The position numbers and the translations under genes are program-made. DNA of 64,000 nucleotides, from NCBI GenBank assembly GCA_038501785.1, contig JBAMJR010000168.1:2223501-2287500 (forward strand), given 5' to 3'. Source of the DNA: Myoxocephalus aenaeus. Its lineage: Eukaryota > Chordata > Actinopteri > Perciformes > Cottidae. The notes beneath the pieces are model-generated. The model did no database searches and had not been told where the DNA came from. It worked only from the letters and a program-made list of their open reading frames with translations. This document shows, one piece after another, positions 19,353-31,300 of the stretch. The stretch's first letter is position 1. Each line of letters starts with the position of its first letter.

Positions 19353-19695
19353 ATAAATATAGTATATGAATATACTACATGAAGAGAACCAGCCAGACTC
19401 CATTCAACAAATGAGCTCATTGTATATTACGCAGCTTATCAAAGGATCTCCAAATTACTAGAAAGCACTGAAATGTTCTAAAACATTATCATTGTTATTA
19501 GACACATTTTGTTGGAAGAAGCTGTGGGACGAAGTACAAAAGTCGAAATGTCCTCCAAACACAACGCGCTTGTTGTGATCCATCCCCCGAAGAGAAAAGG
19601 GTCTCGATCCAGTAAACACACCGCTGTGTGTCCCGTTTCATGTGGCGCATGCCGTTAGGAACAAGCAAGCTCTGCTCCACAGAGGACCACAGTGA

Positions 19696-20288
19696 GGAGA
19701 TGGAGGGGTGGGAACACATGGAGGAAAACCATGGAGTCTCCAGAGAGGACAGGAGATGGAGGGGTGGGAACACATGGAGGAAAACCATGGAGTCTCCAGA
19801 GAGGACAGGAGATGGAGGGTTGGGAACACATGGAGGAAAACCATGGAGTCTCCAGAGAGGACAGGAGATGGAGGGGTGGGAACACATGGAGGAAAACCAT
19901 GGAGTCTCCAGAGAGGACAGGAGATGGAGGGTTGGGAACACATGGAGGAAAACCATGGAGTCTCCAGAGAGGACAGGAGATGGAGGGTTGGGAACACATG
20001 GAGGAAAACCATGGAGTCTCCAGAGAGGACAGGAGATGGAGGGGTGGGAACACATGGAGGAAAACCATGGAGTCTCCAGAGAGGACAGGAGATGGAGGGT
20101 TGGGAACACATGGAGGAAAACCATGGAGTCTCCAGAGAGGACAGGAGATGGAGGGTTGGGAACACATGGAGGAAAACCATGGAGTCTCCAGAGAGGACAG
20201 GAGATGGAGGGTTGGGAACACATGGAGGAAAACCATGGAGTCTCCAGAGAGGACAGGAGATGGAGGGGTGGGAACACATGGAGGAAAC
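19696..20288. repeat. 56-bp VNTR, about 10.6 copies
   Basis: Unit gagatggaggggtgggaaca through gagaggacag. Copies differ mainly at one base (ggggtggg versus gggttggg). Open frames cross it in several frames on both strands because copies are nearly identical and no unit carries a stop in those frames. Confidence 0.96.
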
Positions 20289-20343
20289 CACGGGGCTCTG
20301 GACTGAACACGGACGCCGACCAGCGGCTCCTCGCTGCCTAAAG

Positions 20344-20593
20344 CAGTGGTTGTCAAACTTTTTCTGTCACGCCCCACTTTGGAGGAAGAAACATGTTCAC
20401 GCCCCACACTGCTCCTTAATTACCAAGGATGGGGGAAATGCAGAGAATAATGTCCCCACTGTGGGATTAATAAAAGGATTATACAAAAAGAGAAGAAAAC
20501 AATATATATATAAAAAAATAAAATAAACGCGCCCCAACTGTAATACCTCCGCGCCCCACTAGAGGGTCGCGCCCCACAGTTTGAGAACCACTG
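20344..20593. mobile_element. Short hAT-like MITE with cagtggtt ends
   Basis: Ends cagtggttgtcaaac and, inverted, cagtggttctcaaac; subterminal cgccccac repeated. No exact target duplication found. A longer relative lies at 21606-22408 in the opposite orientation. Confidence 0.7.
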
Positions 20594-20599
20594 GCTTTA

Positions 20600-21110
20600 A
20601 AAGGAAGCAGCGCTGAGTAAACACAGCCAGACGCGGACGTTTCCTGGAACGGGTGCGCGTCTGGCGCGGGCAGGCGAACCGGGATACCCACGCGTCCGGG
20701 TCCCCGGATGCGTGGGTATCCCGGTCCGCCTATCCCGGTCTGCCTGCCCGCGCCAGACGCGCACGTTAAACCCGTTTAAAACGGGCACGACACCGGGAGA
20801 AGTCCCGCTCCACCACACAGACAGCTGCACCAGTTTACCGGGTCGTAGAAGAGCGAGACTCCAATGGAGTCCGCGTGATATTCGGTGAGAGAGACGGCGT
20901 CGCGAGAAGCAGCGGTACGTACGTGACACGTCCAGAAGACGCTGCTCCGCGCGCTGCTGGTCGGTGCGTCGAAGCTCTGCGCTCACTAGTGTTGTGTTCT
21001 TCTTCAGGGAGGCAGAGCGCATGCGCACAGAGAGAGCGCGCGAGAGAGAGAGAGAGAGGGGGGCAGTAACGTCACAAGCAGCGCAGCCAATGAGGCGGCG
21101 AGGCGTGAAA
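20600..21110 (-). promoter_or_regulatory. CpG-island-like block, candidate kiaa0513 promoter and untranslated exon
   Basis: GC-rich and CpG-dense, with a GA-rich tract (about 21030-21060). It stands isolated in AT-rich repeat DNA about 13.5 kb upstream of the kiaa0513 ATG. On the minus strand a plausible donor (CGACCCG|GTAAAC, exon end 20839) could close a non-coding first exon. The assignment to kiaa0513 is an inference from position and strand. Confidence 0.45.
20653..20764. repeat. GC-rich 112-nt inverted repeat
   Basis: Outer arms of 23 bp match perfectly (starting gtgcgcgtctggcgcg). Inner arms of about 22 bp around ccgggatacccacgc match with one mismatch. The right arm has about 16 extra bases that look like a partial duplicate of ccgggat. 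Lies inside the CpG-rich block. Confidence 0.9.
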
Positions 21111-21529
21111 TCGGCATTAATATGACCGGACGTTTCCTTCACAATAAAAGCACGGTGTGGCTAAATTGTGAACCTCGGGTGACAACAAACTATTTTCTGA
21201 ACGGGTTCATTCTTTTATTTTACTCTTTTTTATTTTTTTATTATTCAAGTCCTTGTTCCACTAACAATGTAATGCATTCTTGGATATATATATTTATTTT
21301 ACCATAAATAATTTCATTTTAAAAGGCTGGAATATTTCTAAAGCAAAACAGAAGGTAAACTGAGATTAGATTAGATTAGTCGATATTCTCGTCAAATATT
21401 TTAGAAAGATAATGATATTTTATTATATCATTATTAGAGTAGAAGTAAGATTAGAATATCATTTAGGAGTTTCCTAAATTAACTGTACACGTATATTTAA
21501 TTAAGGGACCACCAAATGACTTCTAAATG

Positions 21530-21550
21530 ATACATACATACATACATACA

Positions 21551-21584
<34 letters not shown>

Positions 21585-21600
21585 CATACGTACGTACAGT
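21530..21600. repeat. ACAT tetranucleotide microsatellite
   Basis: About 14 ACAT units, then a few ACGT variants. Confidence 0.96.
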
Positions 21601-21605
21601 GTACA

Positions 21606-22407
21606 CCAGTGGTTCTCAAACTGTGGGGCGCGACCCTCTAGTCGCACATATATATTTTTAAAATATATTTTCCCACAGTGGGGAAATGATTCTCTGCATT
21701 TTACCATCCTTAGTAATTAAGGAGCAGTGTGCTGCTGTGAAGCTCTGGGGCTTCAGTGTCTTGTCAAGGACACTTCAACATGTAAACTATGGGGAGAACA
21801 GGGATGAACCGCTACCTTGTACACGGACATAAAACGTCATTAATAAATACATACGGACTCGCCAATTCTTGGCGTTTTGTTAAAAGCCTCCGTGAGATCT
21901 CAAAACAGAATATAGATCTAAGGTCACCTTTGAGCATGAATTGAGAGCCGTATCAAATCTACAACCCTGTTTAAAAAATATGTGTAGAGGAAAGCAGCTC
22001 ACTGCAGCCACTAATACTGATACAACGTGATGCTCACACATCTCACTCATTCTGTTTTGCACAGGTTGAACGTTATTGTTATTATCTTGAAAATATATTC
22101 AGTACAAAACAGGTTATTTGAGCCACAATAAGAATTTTTTTTGCCAAATATTAGTTATTTTTTGCACAGATAGAACTTTATTTGCGATGTTCTAACAAAG
22201 TGATGGCACATGTTATTAGTTTTTGTCTGATGGAGCAATCTGGTTTACTTGAAAGGGATTTACATTTTCTTTATTCTATTATTTAAAAAAGCACAGATGG
22301 AGGAGTCACAAAAAGTTAGTTGGACCATTTTGTTACAATTTTGTTGGGGCGCGAACATTCTTCTTCCTCCAAAGTGGGGCGTGACAGAAAAAGTTTGAGA
22401 ATCACTG

Positions 22408-22408
<1 letters not shown>
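21606..22408. mobile_element. hAT-like element related to the MITE at 20344
   Basis: Ends cagtggttctcaaactg and, inverted, cagtgattctcaaac; subterminal aaagtggggcgtgac is shared in inverse with the 20344 copy. A CA microsatellite abuts the right end. No transposase recognised. Confidence 0.65.

Positions 22409-22455
<47 letters not shown>
22409..22455. repeat. CA microsatellite
   Basis: CA tract abutting the hAT-like element that ends at 22408. Confidence 0.95.
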
Positions 22456-22457
<2 letters not shown>

Positions 22458-22517
22458 TATGTCAAAAGAGACCCTCACATGGAATTAAAATACTTGCAGA
22501 AGAAGGCCAGTAAATCC

Positions 22518-22523
22518 TTTAAT
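22518..22523 (-). terminator. Candidate polyadenylation signal of the carboxylesterase
   Basis: ATTAAA on the minus strand about 90 nt after the stop codon. A canonical AATAAA lies further downstream at 22270-22275, inside a transposon-like repeat. Either could be used; the choice cannot be made from sequence alone. Confidence 0.35.
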
Positions 22524-22610
22524 ACATGGGTGCAGCAGGGATTAACAGTATGAGTTACAGGGAGGAGGCAGAAGAACTCTCAAACTCTGGACCAACACAA
22601 ACATGACAGA

Positions 22611-22628
22611 TCAGTTTCCTGTTGCTGC

Positions 22629-22681
<53 letters not shown>

Positions 22682-22872
22682 TTGCTGCTGTTGCTGCTGT
22701 TGCTGCTGTTGCTGCTAACTCCTGCAGCTTCTGAGGCAGGACGTCTGTAAAGAAATGGACGCGGTCCTCCCTGAGTTTCTGCCTCACAGTCTGCGTCAGG
22801 CCCAGCTCCAGGTACTCCTGCTTCTGCCTGTCGTACTGAGGCCAGACCACCAGGCCGGGGCCGTTGGGAGAG
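22611..22872 (-). CDS. Carboxylesterase exon 13: C-terminus with Ala/Thr repeat tail
   Basis: 262 nt including the stop, acceptor GTCCTCAG|CTCTCC. Encodes (G)[15 protein letters not shown], then [30 protein letters not shown] and PQKLQEL, which is the normal end of the fold. A 34-residue low-complexity tail follows: four AAT triplets, Pro, runs of ten and seven Ala split by Thr, then TGN and a stop. The tail comes from a CAG/CAA-type repeat (22621-22716). The usual HxEL-type ER-retention ending of carboxylesterases is absent. Frame is fixed by the phase of exon 12. Confidence 0.92.
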
Positions 22873-23246
22873 CTGAGGACACACAACCACGTCAGCGATG
22901 ATCCATACGCTCAGCTTCCAGAATCCACCTTTATACCGTGTACTTATGCACATCATGTGAGGCGTATGCTTCCTGCTTTTGATTCTGCCTACTTATCTTT
23001 TATTCCATTCCATTCAGTGAACGTTTTCTGCAACAACTCGACCCGTATATACTGTATTTACTGTTTACACATGTATGCACGTTCTGCTGAATATGCTGCT
23101 CTTGTTCTGCTGCATCACAGTATAATGTTGACCTTCAACAGGTAACTGTTCCAGTGAGTATCAGCGCTCAACGAGCAGCCAGTCTACCACTAATCACTTA
23201 TTAAAACACTACAGGGGAATGGGGTTATATATATATACTGTGTATA

Positions 23247-23299
<53 letters not shown>

Positions 23300-25204
23300 A
23301 TATATATATATACATGTATATATATATATATATACACATGTATAGATATACATGTATAGATATATATGTATAGATATATATATATATATACATGTATAGA
23401 TATATGTATATATATATATATATACATATATGTATATATATCTATATATGTATATATATATATACATATATCTATACATATATATATATATATATATATG
23501 TATAGATATATATATACATATATATATACATATATAGATATATATATATATCTAATACAGTGTTTTCCAACCTTTTTTCAGCAGCGGCACATTTTCTACA
23601 ATAAATAAATCCTGCGGCACACCAACAACCAAATAAGTTACAAAATGTCACATTGTAGCATAATACAGCATATATGGTAGGTCATTATTATTAATGTCAC
23701 ATTGTAGCATAATACAGCATATATGGTAGGTCATTATTATTAATGTCACAGTGTAGCATAATACAGCATATATGGTCATTATTATTAATGTCACATTGTA
23801 GAATAATACAGCATATATGGTAGGTCATTATTATTAATGTCACATTGTAGCATAATACAGCATATATGGTCATTATTATTAATGTCACATTGTAGCATAA
23901 TACAGCATACATGGTAGGTCATTATTATTAATGTCACATTGTATCATAATACAGCATATATGGTCATTATTATTAATGTCACATTGTAGCATAATACAGC
24001 ATATATGGTAGGTCATTATTATTATTAATGTCACATTGTAGCATAATACAGCATATATGGTCATTATTATTAATGTCACATTGTAGCATAATACAGCATA
24101 TATGGTCATTATTATTAATGTCACATTGTAGCATAATACAGCATATATGGTAATTATTATTAATGTCACATTGTAGCATAACACAGCATATATGGTCATT
24201 ATTATTAATGTCACATTGTAGCATAATACAGCATATATGGTCATTATTATTAATGTCACATTGTAGCATAATACAGCATATATGGTCATTATTATTATTA
24301 ATGTCACATTGTAGCATAACACAGCATATATGGTCATTATTATTAATGTCACATTGTAGCATAACACAGCATATATGGTCATTATTATTAATGTCACATT
24401 GTAGCATAACACAGCATATATGGTCATTATTATTAATGTCACATTGTAGCATAACACAGCATATATGGTCATTATTATTAATGTCACATTGTAGCATAAT
24501 ACAGCATATATGGTAATTATTATTAATGTCACATTGTAGCATAACACAGCATATATGGTCATTATTATTAATGTCACATTGTAGCATAATACAGCATATA
24601 TGGTCATTATTATTAATGTCACATTGTATCATAATACAGCATACATGGTAGGTCATTATTGCGCTACCTACTGGCATGGAAGAGTATTTCATTACTAGAC
24701 CAGACACTATATTGCAGCTCAGACGCTCAACAATGGAACATTGTTTGTTTCTAAATCATATTTTTTGGAACCGATTAAGTGAAATTGGACATTTTCTCAC
24801 AGCACACTGGTTGAACACCACTGATCTAATAGATATCACCAGGTAATTACTTACATCGAGGCAATTATTAATTGTATTACAGGTTTTCTGAAATGTAATT
24901 TTACATATGCAAATGAAGTATTATCTTATATATGTGCTAATTTTCATGCGTTTCCAGAACAGGCTCAAATGATTCTTTCCCTTTGTGGACATCTCAGAGT
25001 CAAAGGTGTTTACAGATGGATTGTACAGAACATTATAGCATTCATTAAGACCTAGTTTATACGTTTACTGTACAAAAAGCTCAAAAAGGGATTAAAAGAA
25101 GATGTATTTCTATTGTAGGAGTTAAATCATGGTACAACGCTAACATGAATGTAGGAACGGTCAACTCAAAAAAACAATTTTTGAGGGTTACAAGTGTGAA
25201 TGAA

Positions 25205-25272
<68 letters not shown>

Positions 25273-25290
25273 AAGTATCAAAGGGTCAAA

Positions 25291-25326
<36 letters not shown>

Positions 25327-28300
25327 TTTATTTTTTCTTTATTTCGAATTAATTATCTGATTTAATTGATAATAATTTGGGATAGGAAAATATAAGCATT
25401 ATGCTTCTACCTATACCTTTTCAGTCTTTCTGTTTTGTATATTACTGTGTGCTTTTACTTATTGTATTCTAATGATTGACTGAATAAAACACACAAACAA
25501 ACAAACCTCCAGAGAGACTGAACATACAACCAGCACAGTGACTCAAATATGAGATCCTTCTCTGTGGGATCGGCCTGTTTTTCTGTTGTTAATATGAACA
25601 TGTCGATCAGTGCAGCTTTAATGGTGTTGTTGCTCACCCAGTCCGGGTGAAACTGCCCCAGTATGACATCATGGTCCGACAGAGTCCTTCATCCTCCTGG
25701 GTGATGTTGCCTGAAGATGGGACAGGAAGTGACTTCAGTGCTTTTATGCTGTAATCCATTCATTCCTTTATCTATTCCACCAAGTCCCAATCGCTGCCGT
25801 GTCTGATACTCATATGTTACGTTACCCTCACATGTTTGTAACGACACGAGACGTGTGACCCACCTATGACCTCGATATGTCCGCTCCAGAAACATCCACC
25901 GAACATGTAGCTGACGTCATCGGCATGGTCCGCCCTCACAAAGCTGGGTCTGCTGTCTTTGTGAATCCCAGGCCGGTGCACAAACTCATACAAGTAAACC
26001 GGAACGCCGGCATCTGCATCCATCGAGGGGACGACAGACAGGAGCTCGTTTGAGATGAAGGTCAAAGGTCAACAAAGCTCCCTACAGGGTGATGTATGGA
26101 CTCTATGAGGCTTCCCTTATGACAGGGGTGTCAACCTCATTTTATAGTCAATTAAAAACCAAAAGGTCCATCTTACGGACACGAGGTAATACAACATGCA
26201 TAATAATTCAGTAACTTCAGCCTTTTTTTAACAGACTCAGTGCTTTCATGCACAAACATGAATAAAAAAGTCGAGAATGAAGCGAACTATCACAAATAGT
26301 CTGGCGTGTAAACTCAGTAAAGCGTGTTGTGACGCAGCATTGAGGAGCGTGAATAGACGGCACTCTGCTGCATAAAAAATTCCCTTCAAAATAAAAGCAC
26401 AGGATTTGTTTTTGTCCATGCAAAGGTCCGTGACCGACTGACAACGGGTCCACGATGGTGATCATGCCTTTCAAGCCTTTCAAGCCGCCGAGGGCCACAT
26501 AAAATGACGTGGCGGGCCGTGATTTGGCCCGCGGGCCTTGAGTTTGACACCAGTGCCTTGTGACATTACAGGAGCATCCAGACATCTGGCCTCCAGACAG
26601 AACAGAAGCACTTCCTGACCTGAGTGGTATCCGGCCGCCATGACGACCGGCATCGTCATCAGCTGGTCCCCCACGATCTCGGTGAACGCGTCTCGGATGT
26701 CCTCGGGTGTTTTGGCATCTTTCATGTACTCGTCGGCGATGAGGTTGTTGGTGGAGGAGGCCTGCAGCAGGGAGGAGGGGCGGAGCTTCAGGTTTCCATT
26801 CTCATTAGCAAGAAAGATGACCTCATGACCTCTAATCAATAGGCCTGACCCGTCCTCTGTGTAAATATTGTTCACGTCTGATGTGATCAATGCGTTTGCC
26901 CGACGACCTCCTTGGTCAGAATGTTGCAGCATCAACAGGAGACGCCACAGGTGAGAGGTAAAAAGAACTACCGTAAAATGCGTGTTATAAGGCGCACCCT
27001 TTCATAAGCCGCATCTACTAAATAAAACAAAAAAGTTGTATTTAATTATAAACAAGCCGCAGCTGTTTATAAGCCGCTGTTGCTGCTACTGCCCGCGTCC
27101 CCGCTGCCCGAGCGGGGCGTCGAGCCGGGGCTGGTCCCGCTACCTTCGGTGGTTGTCTGGGAGCTAGCAGCTCCGCGAGGGCTAGCTGCAGCAGCCCTAC
27201 AATAAATTGTGGCTGCACTGTTTGAGGCCAAGTAAATAACAGTGTTGTCAACGCCAGCTAGCGCTCGCCAGCTAGCGCTCGCCAGCTAGCGCTCGCCAGC
27301 TAGCGCTCGCCAGCTAGCTAGCACTAGGACCCCTGCCATCAGACCTGTTTTCCATCGCGCCTCCTCTCTTCAACTGCTGCTAAATTTAGAATCGGAAAAA
27401 TCCACAAATTAGCCGGGTCAAAGTTGAGAAAAAAGAAAGAAAAAAGTAGCAGCTTATAACCCAAATTTTCCGGTAATGGATAATATCCCCATGAAACTTG
27501 CCAAGTTCATCACTGACATCAGTAAATTAAATGTGCAGATGAGGCAGTATCTATTCTAATCAAATATATTCCAATCTGCATCTATTTCTTGTTTTACAGT
27601 GATGTACATAGCAGGGCGTTGAGCTTACGGTTCAAAAGGCTGCTCAACAAGTGTAATGTAACGTGGTGTAAGTGTGAAACCATCAGTGCACATCTGCTGA
27701 GAACGGGTGACAACTTGTGTTTAGTTCAAACTTCACACGTAAAACAAACATTACATTTATAGGTTCTGGATTTTCCATTGAGGAAGAGAACGAGGTGATT
27801 ATCTGATGTCTGGAAGGGACCTTTACGCTGAAGACATCATGTGTTTTATATCGCTCATAAAAAACAAATCAACGTTGTTGTTTTTTTAAGTCAGATGCTG
27901 CTTTTTAAAACCTTTTTCTTGTAAAGTTTCTTTGCAGTATGACTGATGATCAGCAATGCTGTTAACCCTCCAGCATGTCAACCTTTACTTCAATCATCAT
28001 CTTTTGTATTGTCGGACTGCTTATATGTGTGCATATTGTTTGTTTGTATGTAAACCCATCATGCTTTCACAAGGAGCCAGTTTACGATCTCATTTTAGAC
28101 CAATACAGATTTGAAATCGTCATCAGACGATAGCCAGTGGGTTCCCAGAATGCATTTCACTCGACCCGTCGGCTGCAACGTGATTGGTCAGACTAGAACC
28201 GGAAACTAGCTACCTCCTGTTGTCTACAAATTCTACAGGCTCTATTTGTTTATGGACATCATGTTCACAACCTGCTCGCCTCTAGTTGCCCATGAGGGAG

Positions 28301-31300
28301 GAATTCAGTTAAAAAGGGAAATAAACTGTTGCTATTTATTGATACTACCATCTTGTTTTGAATGAATAGTTTTAGGCAAAACATTGGGAAATAAAAAGTC
28401 ATGGTAATGAAAATATAAAAAATAAAAAAAGAACTATAAAATTGTCATATAAAATAAATATAAATATAAAAAACACTCCCCAGCTTCCATTAAAGTCAAC
28501 CAATCATGAAATAGCAGATCTCACCCATGCAGGATAGAACATGTTCAACACGGCCATCACCGACTCTCTGTTCATGCCGTGCTCCCAGCCAGGAGGGGCG
28601 AACCTCTGTGGAGGGACAAAGATTCAGAATGAGTTCCACAGGAGGGACTGGACCTGTGTCATGTCTGAATAGTGAAAGCATTGACTACTGAGCGACCTCA
28701 GGCAGGATCCATCCGAACTCGTGGTTGGTTATTCCCATCATCACTGGAACCTTCAACACCTCTCCCCTCTTGAGCAGCTCCTCTGCCGTGTCCATGAGGA
28801 ACTCCCCGTCCACCACGGCTCCCAGGTAGATTCTCATCTGAACACAATGAAACAAGCTTCTCACTGTACAGAGTAACTGTCTGGTATCTGTGCATATGAC
28901 AGTACAAATATCTTGAATCTTGACACAACTTTCAGTGGCTGTTCACAGGCTGCCACCTGCTGGCTAAAGGTAAGAATTCAGATTGGCATTTTATGCTGAA
29001 GCAGGTTTCTATTAGTTTGCTCACTCTGTGTGATTTCTTTATAAAATATACTATTTTTATTTGATCCACAACCTCGTAATGTTCTTCCATCTGGAAACAC
29101 ACAAAGAACTTAGTAAAATTAGAAGGTTTTCTGGTTAGTGTTGGCCTCCTTATCTAACTGGCAACAGAAGGATCCAGGAAATGCAATAAAACACACAATG
29201 AGTTTCTCTAACGAGACCATTTACCTTTTTAGTTGCATCAACGAGCTCGTCTTTACTCTTCCCCCTCACACACTGCACCAGTTCCTCTGTGCTGCCGCCG
29301 TCGCATCCAGTAAGGTGGGCAACAATCTAAGTAAAGCAAGAGAGCCATGAACAACAGACGGCCTCTGAACCTCGGCTTTACAAATGTTCATTCTGTTTAA
29401 TGATAGAATGACAGCGCTAAGCCGAAGCCCGAAAACTAAAATGTCAAATGCCGTTACAGCATACAGCACATTAGCAATTCTGCTGGATCTGAGCTCCATT
29501 GAACTGGATAACTCCTAGCTGCTCTCATGCACATGTTTAGAAGAACAGTAGATCAAACGGCTATGTGTAATTTAAATTAGGTAACTTATATTTCCCAACT
29601 CTGCAGTCCCCTCAACCCTACGGAGCTTCTTAGTCTGTTCTAGACCATTATTTACGTGTCTGGCCCGGGACTCCGCTCTCATTCAATTCAATTCAGTTTA
29701 TTTTGTATAGCCCAAAATCACAAATACAAATTATCCTCGGAGGGCTTTACGGTCTGTACACATAACATCCCTGTCCCTGGACCTCACGTCGGATCATGAC
29801 AAAGCTTGTGACTAGCTAGTGACTTTAGCAGCTAAAGAGAGCTGCTGGAGACCAAAGCAGAGCTACAAGGAGCGTACAGGTTGTTTTTACACAAAACAGA
29901 CTTCAATGAACATCTGCTTTAAGTTTGGTGGATATTTAAATTGAAACATATTTGCCATGACAACTTTATCAGGTGATAATATGTCATTGTTATGTTTTTA
30001 TCTTAATTCATCAAGTGCCCCCCACCAAATAAATCCATTAATACTGCTTTGTTCATAGTACATGTTCAAAACATGCTAATCTGCTCGGTTCACACATTAC
30101 AGTACCTTGGCATGAGGCAGAGGATGTTTTGTAGTGTAGGTCCCAAGAGTTGCCACTCCACTTTGGAAGATTGCCCTCTGAAACAGTCCTTTTGCTTGTG
30201 GACTGAGAGTCTGTGCAGAAGAGATGACACATAAGCATTCATATCATCACGGTGCACCCATTAATCTGACCTGTGTGTGTGTAACGTACCAGTATAGAAC
30301 GCGTGTAACGTACCAGTATACAGTGTGTGTAACGTACCAGTGTAGAATGTGTGTAACATACCAGTATACAGTGTGTGTAACGTACCAGTGTAGAATGTGT
30401 GTAACGTACAAGTGTAGAATGTGTGTAACGTACCAGTATAGAATGTGTGTAACGTACCATTGTAGAATGTGTGTAACGTATCAGTATAGAACGCGTGTAA
30501 CGTACCAGTATAGAACGTGTGTAACGTACCAGTGTAGAATGTGTGTAACGTACCAGTGTAGAATGTGTGTAACGTACCAGTGTAGAACGTGTGTAACGTA
30601 CCAGTGTAGAACGTGTGTAACGTACCAGTGTAGAACGTGTGTAACGTACCAGTGTAGAACGTGTGTAACGTACCAGTGTAGAATGTGTGTAACGTACCAG
30701 TGTAGAATGTGTGTACCAGTATAGTGTGTGTAACATACCAGTATAGAATGTGTGTAACGTATAGAATGTGTGTAACGTACCAGTATAGAATGTGTGTAAC
30801 GTACCAGTGTAGAACGTGTGTAACGTACCAGTGTAGAACGCGTGTAACGTACCAGTATAGAATGTGTGTAACGTACCAGTGTAGAACGTGTGTAACGTAC
30901 CAGTGTAGAACGCGTGTAACGTACCAGTGTAGAACGTGTGTAACGTACCAGTGTAGAACGTGTGTAACGTACCAGTGTAGAACGCGTGTAACGTACCAGT
31001 GTAGAACGCGTGTAACGTACCAGTGTAGAACGCGTGTAACGTACCAGTGTAGAATGTGTGTAACGTACCGGTGTAGAATGTGTGTAACGTACTAGTGTAG
31101 AATGTGTGTAACGTACCAGTATAGAACGCGTGTAACGTACCAGTATAGAACGCGTGTAACGTACCAGTGTAGAATGTGTGTAACGTACCAGTGTAGAATA
31201 TGTGTACCAGTATAGTGTGTGTAACATACCAGTATAGAATGTGTGTAACGTATAGAATGTGTGTAACGTACCAGTATAGAATGTGTGTACCAGTATAGTG

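Noticed and set aside
19498..20526. Overlapping open frames of 200-270 codons on both strands
   Set aside because: Generated by the 56-bp VNTR; the translations are the same short motif in shifted frames, with no protein family resemblance.
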